64,000 bases of DNA from Kribbella jiaozuonensis (GTDB taxonomy: Bacteria; Actinomycetota; Actinomycetes; Propionibacteriales; Kribbellaceae). The notes under the pieces were generated by a model. The model was not told the origin of the DNA. It saw only the letters and a program-made list of their open reading frames with translations, and searched no databases. How positions within the stretch are numbered: position 1 is the first letter of the stretch; each line of letters starts with the position of its first letter. The position numbers were made by a program, and so were the translations under genes. The stretch spans positions 806,001 through 870,000 of the forward strand of contig NZ_SZPZ01000004.1 of NCBI RefSeq assembly GCF_005233875.1, given 5' to 3'. Below, one piece after another: positions 24,206 to 32,574 of the stretch.

Positions 24206-27085
24206 GTGAGTCTCCGCCCTGCTCATTTGCTGCGCCTCGGGCTGCCTGCTGCCCTGGTTGCCGGCTCGCTGATCGTTCTGACCGGCTCGTCCGGTTCGGC
24301 TGCGCAGCCTAAGCCGTACCGTCCGCCGTTCACCGCCCACCCGTCGGCGGCGGCCGAGTTCGAGCCGAACGCGGTGATGGTGAAGTTCAAGCCCAAGGCA
24401 ACGACCTCGGCGCGACGGGCGGCCGTGTCGAAGGCCGGCGGCAGCACCGAGGGCTCGGTGGCCTCGAACGTCGTGAAGATCAAAGGTGAGCTGTCCGCGC
24501 CCGACCTGCTGAAGAAGCTGAAGGCCGACCCGAACGTCGAGCTGGCCTCGCTGAACTACAAGCGCTACATCTCAGCGGTCCCGAACGACGAGTACTACAA
24601 CACCGATCAGAAGACGTACCTCGGCACGGCCCGGGTACCGCAGGCTTGGGATCTCTCGAAGTCGACCGGCAACCAGACCGTCGCCGTCTTGGACACCGGC
24701 GTCGACGCCGGCCACCCGGATCTCGTCGGTCACCTGGTTGCGGGCTACAACGCCACGTCTCCGAACCGCGGGCCGATCGACGACAACGGCCACGGCACCA
24801 TGACGCTGGGCATCATCGCAGCCGCGGCGAACAACGGTGTCGGTGTTGCCGGCGTCGGCTGGAACGTCAAGGCGATGCCGGTCAAGGTGCTGGACTCCAA
24901 CGGCGGCGGGTACGACGTCGACATTGCCGAGGGCATCGACTGGGCGGCCGCTCACGGCGCGAAGGTCATCAATATGTCGCTCGGCGGACCGGGCGACAAC
25001 CCGGTTCTGCACGACGCGGTCAAGCGCGCCGTCGCCGGCGGCGTGACCGTTGTGGTTGCTGCTGGCAACAGTGGCACCGACGAGCTGCAGTACCCGGCGG
25101 CGTACCCCGAGGCGATCGCGGTAGCCGCGACCAACGCCGGCGGTGTGCTGACCGACTTCAGCTCGTACGGCGACTGGGTCGACGTCGCAGCGCCGGGATG
25201 GAACATTCTCAGCACCGGCGCGCGGAACCTGACTCCGCCGGAGTACGCGCCGTACTGGTACTGCACCGGGACCTCCTGCTCGGCGCCGATCGTCACCGGG
25301 ATCGCGGCACTGGTGAAGAACAAGTGGCCGTCGTTCACGCCGGACCAGGTCGCCCAGCGGCTCGAGGTACTCGCGCGGGACGCGGGTCCGCGCGGCATCG
25401 ATCCGTACTACGGCCACGGGATCGTGGACGCCTACGCCGCCCTCGGCGGCCGCTTCGCCCCAGACTTCCCGGTCAACCCCGAGGACAACCTCGACCAGCC
25501 GTCCCGCTCCTTCCCGGTGGCGGTGCCGGCCGGAGGTTCCAAGTCGGTCACCTCGACGATCAGCGTCGAGGGCGACGTCGACTGGTACCAGGTGACGTCG
25601 GCAACCAACCGCAACCTCAAGGTGTCGGTGACCGGGCCGCTGTTCAGCTGTGCCTATTCGGTGAACTTCGGTCCCCGGATCGACGTCTACAACGGCAGCC
25701 TGCTCCCGTTGGGGCACGCGGTGAACCCGTACCCGTCCACGCCGACCGATCCCGCCACCGGCTGTCCAACCGCGACGACGCTCACGGCGTCGGTCAACGT
25801 CAGCGCGTCCGACGTGACCTTCATTGCCGTGCGCAACGACAACGGGTCCAGGGACACGCGGAAGTACACGTTGACCGTCTCCGAGGAAGGTGCTGGCTCG
25901 ACGCCGAGCGGGACGGCCTACCCGGTCGTGGACGTGAAGCCGAACGATCTGTCCGCTGCTGCTCCGCTCACAACGACGCCGCTCGTGATGTTCGCCCGGA
26001 CAGTCGTTGCGGGCAGCGTCAACCCGACGACGGTCCGGCTGCTGAACGGCAGGACCGGTACGGCCGTCGGCGCGATGATCGCCTTCGACGCCGGGACCCG
26101 CCTGGCCACGATCAAGCCGACGGTGCCGTTGCTCGACAACACGCCGTACCGGATCGTGGTCAACGGGGTGCAGGGGGACGGTGGGACGCTCGCGCCGTTC
26201 ACCAGTGTGTTCTCGACGGTGGACCAGGGGCCGGCGGCTGCTGGTGCGTTTGACGCGACGGGCGCCTATCTGGCCGCGAACCTCAGCTGGAAGGTGCCGC
26301 CGACGGGCGACCTCGACCAGGTGATCGTGCGGCGGAACCCGACGAGCAAACCACCTACGTCGACCACCGGGACGCTCGTCTACGCGGGCACGGGATCTGC
26401 GGTGAAGGACACCGGGCTCGCGCAGGGCGTGACGTACACATACGCCGCCTGGGTCAAGGATCGCGGCGGCAAGGTCAGCCCGGCGGCGACGACGCAGTTG
26501 CTCGGGATGAAGACCGGGATCTCGACGACGTCGACGTCGATCAACTACGGCGGGACGATCACGCTGCGCGGAAGCACGCTCCGGATCGACAACAAGGCGT
26601 ACGCCGGTCTGCCGACCAACCTGTACGTGCGGCCGAAGAACTCGTCGAAGTTCACACTGCTCGCGGCGCTGAAGACGTCGGCCACGGGGACGGTCAGCTT
26701 CGCGTACAAGCCGTCGGTGTCGTCGGTGTTCATGATGACGTTCCCGGGCAACACCGACCTGATGGGGACGCGGACCCCGGACATCACCGTCAATGTGGCA
26801 CCGACGATCTCAGCCACGATGACACCGACGTCGATCAAGCTCGGCAGCACCACGGCAATCAGCGGCTACGTCGCTCCGCCGCACGCCGGCCAGTCGGTCT
26901 ACCTGCAGCAGTACGGCAACAAGGTCTGGAAGTCGATCGCCTCGCTGAAGCTGACCTCCTCAGGCAAGTACGCCTTCGGCATCAGACCAGCAACACGAGG
27001 CCAGATCGCCTACCGCATCTGGTTCCCCGGCGACGCCGACCATGCACAAGCATTCTCCGCAACCAAGATCGCCACCATCAGCTGA
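24206..27085 (+). CDS. Secreted subtilisin-like serine protease (S8)
   Basis: A 959-residue exported protease. A signal peptide (to ~33) is followed by an inhibitor_I9-like prodomain (NAVMVKFKPK to ASLNYKRYIS, ~55-125). The S8 catalytic domain (~140-410) has the triad Asp163 (DTG), His196 (NGHGT) and Ser357 (GTSCSAP), with the oxyanion Asn in AGNSG. The C-terminal ~540 residues are beta-rich: a PPC-like domain, an Ig-like segment and two related repeats near the end (FAYKPSVSSVFMMTFPG and YAFGIRPATRGQIAYRIWFPG, each shown in part). It would degrade external protein. The GTG at 24206 has GGGGGG just upstream; a GTG at 24194 is in frame but lies within that ribosome site. Confidence 0.92.
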   Translation: MSLRPAHLLRLGLPAALVAGSLIVLTGSSGSAAQPKPYRPPFTAHPSAAAEFEPNAVMVKFKPKATTSARRAAVSKAGGSTEGSVASNVVKIKGELSAPDLLKKLKADPNVELASLNYKRYISAVPNDEYYNTDQKTYLGTARVPQAWDLSKSTGNQTVAVLDTGVDAGHPDLVGHLVAGYNATSPNRGPIDDNGHGTMTLGIIAAAANNGVGVAGVGWNVKAMPVKVLDSNGGGYDVDIAEGIDWAAAHGAKVINMSLGGPGDNPVLHDAVKRAVAGGVTVVVAAGNSGTDELQYPAAYPEAIAVAATNAGGVLTDFSSYGDWVDVAAPGWNILSTGARNLTPPEYAPYWYCTGTSCSAPIVTGIAALVKNKWPSFTPDQVAQRLEVLARDAGPRGIDPYYGHGIVDAYAALGGRFAPDFPVNPEDNLDQPSRSFPVAVPAGGSKSVTSTISVEGDVDWYQVTSATNRNLKVSVTGPLFSCAYSVNFGPRIDVYNGSLLPLGHAVNPYPSTPTDPATGCPTATTLTASVNVSASDVTFIAVRNDNGSRDTRKYTLTVSEEGAGSTPSGTAYPVVDVKPNDLSAAAPLTTTPLVMFARTVVAGSVNPTTVRLLNGRTGTAVGAMIAFDAGTRLATIKPTVPLLDNTPYRIVVNGVQGDGGTLAPFTSVFSTVDQGPAAAGAFDATGAYLAANLSWKVPPTGDLDQVIVRRNPTSKPPTSTTGTLVYAGTGSAVKDTGLAQGVTYTYAAWVKDRGGKVSPAATTQLLGMKTGISTTSTSINYGGTITLRGSTLRIDNKAYAGLPTNLYVRPKNSSKFTLLAALKTSATGTVSFAYKPSVSSVFMMTFPGNTDLMGTRTPDITVNVAPTISATMTPTSIKLGSTTAISGYVAPPHAGQSVYLQQYGNKVWKSIASLKLTSSGKYAFGIRPATRGQIAYRIWFPGDADHAQAFSATKIATIS

Positions 27086-27101
27086 ACCTCGCGTCGTGCG
27101 T

Positions 27102-27400
27102 GCCCCGGCGGCTTCCGCCGGGGCATTCGCGTTGTCCACGCCCCGGCCGCTTCCGCCGGGGCATTCGCGTCGTCCACGCCCCGGCCGCTTCCGCCGGGGC
27201 ATTCGCGTCGTCCACGCCCCGGCCGCTTCCGCCGGGGCATTCGCGTCGTCCACGCCCCGGCCGCTTCCGCCGGGGCATTCGCGTCGTGCACGCCCTGGTC
27301 GCATCGTGCACGCCCCGGTCGCATCGTCACGCCCCGGCCGCTTCCGCCGACGCAATCACGTCGTACACGCTCTGGTCGCGCGCATGCGCTGGTCGCTTTG
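27102..27400. repeat. Tandem 38-bp hairpin repeat array between convergent genes
   Basis: Five adjacent 38-bp units run from 27102 to 27291, each of the form GCCCCGGC, short loop, GCCGGGGC, then CATTCGCGTCGTCCAC. The first unit has a perfect 10-bp stem (GCCCCGGCGG / CCGCCGGGGC, loop CTT). Units 2-5 are near identical. Shortened or decayed units follow to about 27400. The array fills the 331-bp gap between the subtilase stop (27085) and the amidohydrolase stop (27417). The first hairpin is placed as a terminator for the protease, and the array reads as hairpins on both strands. No spacers or adjacent cas genes, so not CRISPR. Confidence 0.95.
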
Positions 27401-27416
27401 GCTGGGCATGCGTGGT

Positions 27417-28880
27417 TCAGGGGCCGTAGTGCTGGATCGCGCCGCCCTTCGAGAGGTCTACGAGGGTGTGTGCCAAGGACTTCGCGTCGGCGAGGATCTC
27501 ATCGAGGTCCACGGTGGTGAGACGGCGGTCGCGGACGACGACCTTGCCGGCGACGAGGACGGTGACGACGTCGGAGGCTCGGACGGAGTACACGAGCGCG
27601 GCTCGTGGATCGTGAATGGGTTGGTTGTGGGGAGCGCCGAGGTCGACGAGGGCGATGTCCGCTTGGCGGCCCGGCTCGAGGACGCCGACCTGGTCGGCGA
27701 GGCCAGCGGCTGCGGCGCTGCCTCGGGTGGCGAGGCGGAGGGCGTCGGACAGAGCCATCCACTCGGCGTCGTGCTCGCGTTGCTTCTGGGTGAGGGCGAC
27801 CATGCGGATCGCCTCCCAGACGTCGAGCGTGTTGTGCACAGCGGCTCCGTCGGTGCCGACGCCGACGTGTACGCCGGCTGACCGGAGGCCCTTGATCGGC
27901 GTGACCTCGCCCATCGCCAGCTTGAGATAGACCTTCGGACAGGACGCGACGGTGGTGCGATCGGCGTACCGCTCGAGGATCGGAAGATCGGACTCACGGA
28001 TGCCGCACCCGTGGGCAATCAGCGCGCCAGCGTCCAACACGCCCGTCCTCTCGAGCACCTGTATCGGTGTGACGCCGTGGTTGTCCAGAGACGCTTGGGT
28101 CTGCTCATCAGTCTCCGCGGCGTGCAGATGGATGCGGAGACCCTCCGCCCGCGCGATCTCCGCCGTACGTTTCAGGTCGTCGTCCGAGACCGTGTACGTC
28201 GCGTGCGGGCCGAGGCTTGCGGTGACGCGCGGATGGAGCTGACTGAGCTCACGGGTCGTGTCGATGGCAGCGTTGATGCCGTCCTGGCCGGCGGACGAGA
28301 AGTACGTCGGCGCAAGGTCGGCGCGGATACCCGACTCGATCGCGGCGGCTGCGATCTGGTCGGCGTGGAAGTAGTGGTCGACGAATGTGGTGACACCGGC
28401 GAGCAGCATCTCCGCACATGCCAGCCGCGCTCCTACCCGCACCCGCTCCGGCGTCAGGTTCACCTCCACCGGCCAGATCCGCTGGTTGAACCAATCCTCG
28501 ATGGAAAGATCCTCCGCCGCCCCACGCATCATCACCATCGGACTATGCGTATGCGAGTTAACCAACCCCGGCACCGCAACCAGCCCCGTCCCATCAACCA
28601 CCTCCCCCACGCCAAGCTCCCCACCCGATCCACCCGATCCACCCGCACCACCCACGCCACCCGCGGCACCCGGCCCACCCATGTCACCCGCGCCGCCCAT
28701 GGCGCCCGGCCCACCCGCGGCACTCGCACCACGCGCGGCGTTCGCGGTCGGCGGGGTGGTTGGGGTGATTGCGGTGATGAGGTTGTCCTGGATGTGGATG
28801 TCTTGCGCCTCGTCCACCCGGCACTCGCCCTGCTCGGGCACGACCAGCACGGCAACGTTCCGGATCAGCATGCGAGTCAT
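27417..28880 (-). CDS. Amidohydrolase (cytosine/S-adenosylhomocysteine deaminase-like) with Gly-rich insertion
   Basis: A 487-residue metal-dependent amidohydrolase. HTHSP (110-114) begins the TIM barrel, HLHAAETDEQ and HGCGI carry further metal ligands, and VGVGTDGAAVHN holds the catalytic Asp. The small beta-domain is split over both ends. Sequence style fits the MtaD/SsnA/TrzA group, which deaminate or dechlorinate purine- or triazine-like rings; substrate is uncertain. Unusual is residues ~42-92, an insertion of Ala/Gly-rich repeats (GGPGAMGGAGDMGG and similar) between two strands of the beta-domain. GGAG precedes the ATG at 28880. Confidence 0.88.
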   Translation of the reverse strand: MTRMLIRNVAVLVVPEQGECRVDEAQDIHIQDNLITAITPTTPPTANAARGASAAGGPGAMGGAGDMGGPGAAGGVGGAGGSGGSGGELGVGEVVDGTGLVAVPGLVNSHTHSPMVMMRGAAEDLSIEDWFNQRIWPVEVNLTPERVRVGARLACAEMLLAGVTTFVDHYFHADQIAAAAIESGIRADLAPTYFSSAGQDGINAAIDTTRELSQLHPRVTASLGPHATYTVSDDDLKRTAEIARAEGLRIHLHAAETDEQTQASLDNHGVTPIQVLERTGVLDAGALIAHGCGIRESDLPILERYADRTTVASCPKVYLKLAMGEVTPIKGLRSAGVHVGVGTDGAAVHNTLDVWEAIRMVALTQKQREHDAEWMALSDALRLATRGSAAAAGLADQVGVLEPGRQADIALVDLGAPHNQPIHDPRAALVYSVRASDVVTVLVAGKVVVRDRRLTTVDLDEILADAKSLAHTLVDLSKGGAIQHYGP

Positions 28881-28905
28881 CCGTACTCCAACCGTCGGTG
28901 GGCGA

Positions 28906-29298
28906 TCAGGGCTGTCGGCTGGCGAGGATGCAGAACTCGTTGCCCTCGGGGTCGGCCAGGGTGACCCAGCTTTCGTCGCCGGTCTGGCCCACGTCGGCGG
29001 GGCGGGCGCCCAGCGCGAGCACCCGGCGTACCTCGGCTTCCTGATCCGTGTCGGTCGGGTTGAGGTCCAGGTGGAGCCTGTTCTTGGTCGTCTTACCCTC
29101 CGGCACCCGCGCGAACGTCAACGTCGGCGGCACCGGCCCGGGCCGGCTCCTGCCTTCAGGCACCAGCGGCGACCCGATCGTGACAACGCCTTCCTCCTCC
29201 TCGTCCCGCACCTCGTAGCCGAGGACCGCACACCAGAACTGCGCAAGCCTGTACGGATCGGCACAGTCGATCGCCAGCTCCGTGAACTTACTGGTCAT
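28906..29298 (-). CDS. VOC/glyoxalase-like protein
   Basis: A 130-residue vicinal-oxygen-chelate protein with one tandem beta-alpha-beta-beta-beta unit pair: FTELAIDCADPYRLAQFWCAVLGYEV, then RLHLDLN and DPEGNEFCIL (segments quoted in part). Actinobacteria have many such proteins. Some bind antibiotics or metals and some are enzymes, so function cannot be assigned. It lies 25 nt upstream of the amidohydrolase on the same strand and is probably co-transcribed. GAGG lies 7 nt before the ATG at 29298. Confidence 0.88.
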   Translation of the reverse strand: MTSKFTELAIDCADPYRLAQFWCAVLGYEVRDEEEEGVVTIGSPLVPEGRSRPGPVPPTLTFARVPEGKTTKNRLHLDLNPTDTDQEAEVRRVLALGARPADVGQTGDESWVTLADPEGNEFCILASRQP

Positions 29299-29375
29299 TG
29301 CCCGGCCTCCAGGTCGGCTCGCGGGTCGTCGAGGTCACCAAACTACGACGAGGGTGTACTACGAGCCCGCGGCGG

Positions 29376-29855
29376 TCAGGGAACTGTGATCAACCCCGGC
29401 CCTGCCTCGATTGCGACGTCGTCTGGATGCACATCGTGGCCCGCGTCGCAGCGGATGCGGACTCCGACGGCGGCACCGCAGTCACGGTGGGTCGCACGCA
29501 AGGGCGGGCCGGCCTCGTCGGTCTCCCATTTCGAACCCCATTGGAGCAGGGCATAGACAACGGGCTGGAAGTCCATTCCCTTGGCGGTCAGTTGGTATTC
29601 GTAGCGGGTCCGCTGACCGGGCTCCTGGTAAGGCACCCGCTCCAGCAGTCCGGCGGCGGTCAGTTCCTTGAGCCTGGCTGCCGCCGCGGGCTCACCGATC
29701 CCGACCCGGCGGACAAAGTCCTCGAATCGGCGGGTGCCGAAGATCGCCTCCCGCAGGATCAGGATCGCCGAACGCGTACCGACGACGTCGATCGAAGCAG
29801 CGACCGAGCAGTTCGCCATCGACCAGGTCTCCCGCTGGCTGAGCAGATCTGTCAT
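29376..29855 (-). CDS. HxlR family transcriptional regulator
   Basis: A 159-residue winged-helix protein of the HxlR type. NCSVAASIDVVGTRSAILILREA opens the DNA-binding domain, FEDFVRRVGIGEPAAAARLKEL is the recognition region, and GLLERVPYQEPGQRTRYEYQLT is the wing (quoted in part). A C-terminal tail has RDCGAAVGVRIRCDAGH, whose two cysteines and histidine may form a metal or redox site. HxlR regulators often sense reactive electrophiles. It is divergent from the AraC gene, with repeated GGCTGACT elements between them, and 77 nt from the VOC gene downstream. Confidence 0.88.
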   Translation of the reverse strand: MTDLLSQRETWSMANCSVAASIDVVGTRSAILILREAIFGTRRFEDFVRRVGIGEPAAAARLKELTAAGLLERVPYQEPGQRTRYEYQLTAKGMDFQPVVYALLQWGSKWETDEAGPPLRATHRDCGAAVGVRIRCDAGHDVHPDDVAIEAGPGLITVP

Positions 29856-29870
29856 GTTCGCGAGTGTAGA

Positions 29871-29930
29871 GGCTGACTTGCGTGGACAACAGTCTGGGCC
29901 GTAGGCTGACTGACGTCAATAAAAGTCAGC
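29871..29930. promoter_or_regulatory. Repeated GGCTGACT elements, likely regulator sites
   Basis: GGCTGACT occurs at 29871 and 29904, and its complement AGTCAGC at 29924. The pair GCTGACT (29905-29911) and AGTCAGC (29924-29930) forms a 7-bp inverted repeat with a 12-bp spacer that contains TGACGTCA, a perfect palindrome at 29911-29918. These sit just upstream of the HxlR gene, before the divergent AraC gene. Either regulator could bind; the sequence cannot decide. Confidence 0.6.
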
Positions 29931-30021
29931 TAGGCGAACAGACGCCCGCCGCCACGTCGGTGAGACGGCCGCCTGATCGAGGGGTATGAGCTGGTGCCGC
30001 GAAGAGAGGGTGGTGGGCGCG

Positions 30022-31026
30022 ATGACAGACATTCTTGATACGCGAAGCGTGCCTGCCGCCGATCGCGCCGAGGTCGTACGGGAGACGATCGGCAGCAGGA
30101 AGGTCCAGGTCGAGATCGATTTCCCGGCCGAGGCCGGGCCCGCGGCTGCGTACGGCGCCATCAGTCAGCTCGGACAACTGACGGTGTGTTCGGTCCGCTC
30201 GAACGCGCTCAGTGTGGAGCGGACCCCGACCCTGGCCCGGGACGAGCTTCCGCCGAGCATCTTCCTCGGTCTTCAACTGGCCGGTTCGAGCCTGGTCATC
30301 CAGGGTGGCCGGGAAGCGGTCCTCAAACCACGCGATCTGGTCATCTACGACTCGACCGCGCCGTACACGCTGGTCGATACCGACGGCATCCGCCAGCATT
30401 TCTTCCGGATCCCCATCGCTGCTCTGCGCCTGCCGCATGACGCGATCAGACAGATCTGCGCCACGACTCTCAGCCCCGGACATCCGATCGCCGATCTGGT
30501 CGCCACCTATCCGTATCGGCTGGCAAGCCACCCGGACATTTACACCCACCCGGCCGCCGACGCGGTGAGCCACCCGAGTGTCGAGCTGGTCCGTGCGCTC
30601 ATCACCACGCACCTGGATGCCACCGCGCTGGAGAAGGAACCACCGCGCGCGACTTTGCTGGTGCGGATCCTGGAGTACGTCCGCGCCCATCTGGGCGACC
30701 CCGGGCTGCACGCGGGCCAGATCGCCGCTGAGCACCACATCTCGGTGCGGCACCTGTACAACGTCCTCGCCGCGGGCGGGATCTCGCTCGGTGACTGGAT
30801 CCGCAATCAGCGGCTGGAGGGATGCCGCGAAGACCTCGCCCGGCCCGGGTTGCGATCGTTGACGATAGCAACGGTCGCCCGGCGTTGGGGATTCACCGAT
30901 CCGTCCAGCTTCGGCCGCCTCTTTCGTGCCACCTATGGACTCTCGCCACGCGAGTGGCGAACCCTAGGAGACCGTGATCCGGTGGGTGCCACCGGGATCT
31001 CGAGCCTGATCCCGGCGCCGGAGTAG
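30022..31026 (+). CDS. AraC family regulator with AraC-binding-like domain
   Basis: A 334-residue regulator. Residues ~50-190 are a cupin-like ligand/dimerisation region of the AraC_binding_2 type (PSIFLGLQLAGSSLVIQGGR, KPRDLVIYDSTAPYTL). Residues ~220-320 hold two helix-turn-helix motifs (HISVRHLYNVLAAGGISLGDWI; TVARRWGFTDPSSFGRLFRATYGLSPREW, quoted in part). Such proteins usually activate a nearby gene; the secreted hydrolase 520 bp downstream is a candidate. I preferred the ATG at 30022 (MTDILDTR), with GAGAGGG upstream, over an ATG at 29986, where a GAGGGG is too close. Confidence 0.88.
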   Translation: MTDILDTRSVPAADRAEVVRETIGSRKVQVEIDFPAEAGPAAAYGAISQLGQLTVCSVRSNALSVERTPTLARDELPPSIFLGLQLAGSSLVIQGGREAVLKPRDLVIYDSTAPYTLVDTDGIRQHFFRIPIAALRLPHDAIRQICATTLSPGHPIADLVATYPYRLASHPDIYTHPAADAVSHPSVELVRALITTHLDATALEKEPPRATLLVRILEYVRAHLGDPGLHAGQIAAEHHISVRHLYNVLAAGGISLGDWIRNQRLEGCREDLARPGLRSLTIATVARRWGFTDPSSFGRLFRATYGLSPREWRTLGDRDPVGATGISSLIPAPE

Positions 31027-31053
31027 TCGCTGAAACGCCCGCCGACCGCCGAC

Positions 31054-31207
31054 GTCCGCGCTCCGCGCGCGCTGCGCCGCACTGCGTCCGCGCTCCGCGC
31101 GCGCTGCGCCGCACTGCGTCCGCGCTCCGCCGCGCTGCGTCCGCGCTGCGCCGCGCTGGGTGCGGGCTGCGCCGCGCTGGGTGCGGGCTGGGTGCGGGCT
31201 GGGTGCG
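31054..31207. repeat. GC-rich minisatellite array
   Basis: Two exact 32-bp copies of a unit that starts GTCCGCGCTCCGCGCGCGCT (31054-31085, 31086-31117). Two decayed copies (31118-31160) and three copies of an 11-bp GGGTGCGGGCT element follow to 31207. The array begins 28 bp after the AraC regulator stop. Arms such as GCGCGCGC allow strong folding. No reading frame in it looks coding. Confidence 0.9.
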
Positions 31208-31545
31208 CGGTCTTCGGTCGGACGTGGTGGCGGGCTGGTCGTGTTCTCGCCACTGCCATGTAGTCATCTCGGACGCCGCGAAGATCGCGGTGGACGATTC
31301 GTGCACAGGTATCTGCACGGCGTGCAGGTTAACGCGCGCAACGGCGGGTGGGGCCGCATCGGACCCTAGCGTCGATTCCGACACCACAGACGGTGTCCTC
31401 GGCTGGCGGGCGCACACGCCACCTTCTGAACGCACGCCGAGCCGTTCACGCCGCGCTGCTGAAGCTCCCCTCCGAGCTCGGCTCCGCCGCTGAACCCGCC
31501 CGGCGAGCCCGCTGAGCGGACAACGAACCCCTGCAAAGGACATGC
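31208..31545. other. Gap without a recognised gene
   Basis: This 338-bp stretch between the minisatellite and the secreted hydrolase gene contains no frame with convincing codon use. Only an AAAGGA ribosome site just before 31546 is clear. It probably holds the promoter and a long 5' leader of the hydrolase gene. Confidence 0.5.
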
Positions 31546-32388
31546 ATGCGTACGTCGAAGAAGTCACTACCCCTGGCCGTCGCGGCTCTCACGGCCGGCG
31601 TGCTCGCGCTGGGCGTCGGTAGCGCCAGCGCCAGCAGCGCGCAAACCATGCAGAACGACGCGCAGCCCAAACCGACGATCGTGCTCGTACACGGCGCGTG
31701 GGCCGACGGCTCGAGCTGGTCTGCGGTCACCTCGAAGCTGCAGAACGCCGGATACACCGTCGATGTCGAGGCGAATCCGTTGCGCGGCCTCGCCACCGAC
31801 GCGCAGTACCTGCGTGATCTGCTGGCCACCATCCCCGGCCCGGTCGTGCTCGTCGGGCACTCGTACGGCGGCATGGTGACCACCAGCGCTGCCACCGGCA
31901 ACCCCAACGTCAAGGCCCTCGTCTACGTCGATGCCTTCATCCCCGACCAAGGCGACAGCCTGGGCGCGCTCGCCGCCGCACAGCCCGGCTCCGAACTGGA
32001 CCCGAACAGCTCGATCAACACGGTGCCGATCCACGACGCCGGCGGAAACGTCATCAACGCCGACGTCTACATCAAGCCGAGTCAGTTCGCGGGCCTCTTC
32101 GCCGGCGGCATCCCGGCCAGGCAGGCAGCCGTCCTGGCCGCCGCCCAGCGGCCACTGACCGCCACCACGCTCAGTGAGACCCTCGCCGGAGTTCCGGCGT
32201 GGAAGACGATTCCGTCCTGGGACGTCATCGGTACGGCGGACAAGGTGCTTCCCCCGGCCGAGCAGCAGATCATGGCGCACCGCGCCGGCGCGCACATCAC
32301 CAAGGTCGACGCGCCCCACCTGTCGATGATCTCCGACCCAGACGCGGTGACCGGCGTCATCGTCGACGCCGCGCGCGCGACCAGGTGA
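31546..32388 (+). CDS. Secreted alpha/beta hydrolase
   Basis: A 280-residue secreted enzyme. The signal peptide ends near GSASAS. VLVHGAWADGSSW gives the oxyanion loop, GHSYGGMV the Ser nucleophile (~102-106), and the C-terminal DAPHLSMISDP the catalytic His. This matches the salicylate-esterase/MBP-like group of small alpha/beta hydrolases without a lid, common in actinobacteria and often annotated only as alpha/beta fold hydrolase. The natural ester is unknown. Start is the ATG at 31546 with AAAGGA five bases upstream. A long hairpin follows 79 bp after the stop. Confidence 0.88.
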   Translation: MRTSKKSLPLAVAALTAGVLALGVGSASASSAQTMQNDAQPKPTIVLVHGAWADGSSWSAVTSKLQNAGYTVDVEANPLRGLATDAQYLRDLLATIPGPVVLVGHSYGGMVTTSAATGNPNVKALVYVDAFIPDQGDSLGALAAAQPGSELDPNSSINTVPIHDAGGNVINADVYIKPSQFAGLFAGGIPARQAAVLAAAQRPLTATTLSETLAGVPAWKTIPSWDVIGTADKVLPPAEQQIMAHRAGAHITKVDAPHLSMISDPDAVTGVIVDAARATR

Positions 32389-32466
32389 CGACCAACCGCT
32401 GAGCAGTACACAGATCCACGACCATGTCGCTCGCATCGCCAATGCGATCGACAACGGACCCAACGG

Positions 32467-32514
32467 CCTGCTGGACCTCGTCGACAGACGACGAGGCTTC
32501 CAGCAGGTCCTTTT
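32467..32514 (+). terminator. Intrinsic terminator-like hairpin after secreted hydrolase
   Basis: A 17-bp arm CCTGCTGGACCTCGTCG (32467-32483) pairs with CGACGAGGCTTCCAGCAGG (32489-32507) with a small internal mismatch, loop ACAGA. TCCTTTT follows at 32508-32514. A stem of this length with a T-run is rare in such GC-rich genomes and is well placed to end the upstream transcript. Confidence 0.8.
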
Positions 32515-32540
32515 GAAGACGTCATCACGAGGATTCAGGG

Positions 32541-32568
32541 GAACAGGTGTTCGAATGTCGGGTATGGT
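32541..32568 (+). promoter_or_regulatory. Candidate LexA (SOS) box and -10 of the AlkB gene
   Basis: GAACAGGTGTTC (32541-32552) is an exact GAAC-N4-GTTC palindrome. With flanks it matches 10 of 12 fixed bases of the actinobacterial LexA site TCGAAC-N4-GTTCGA. TATGGT at 32563-32568 fits a -10, and the ATG follows 6 bp later, so the box covers the -35 region. Repression by LexA until DNA damage is inferred and fits a DNA-repair gene. Confidence 0.65.
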
Positions 32569-32574
32569 GGGGGT

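Noticed and set aside
27102..27291. CRISPR-like regular repeats
   Set aside because: Units are contiguous without variable spacers, each is a hairpin by itself, and no cas genes are near.
26960..27355. Repetitive protein read from the minus strand of the 38-bp array (RRECPGGSGRG-like)
   Set aside because: All frames of a tandem repeat give periodic peptides. There is no ribosome site, and the frame runs antisense into the protease gene.
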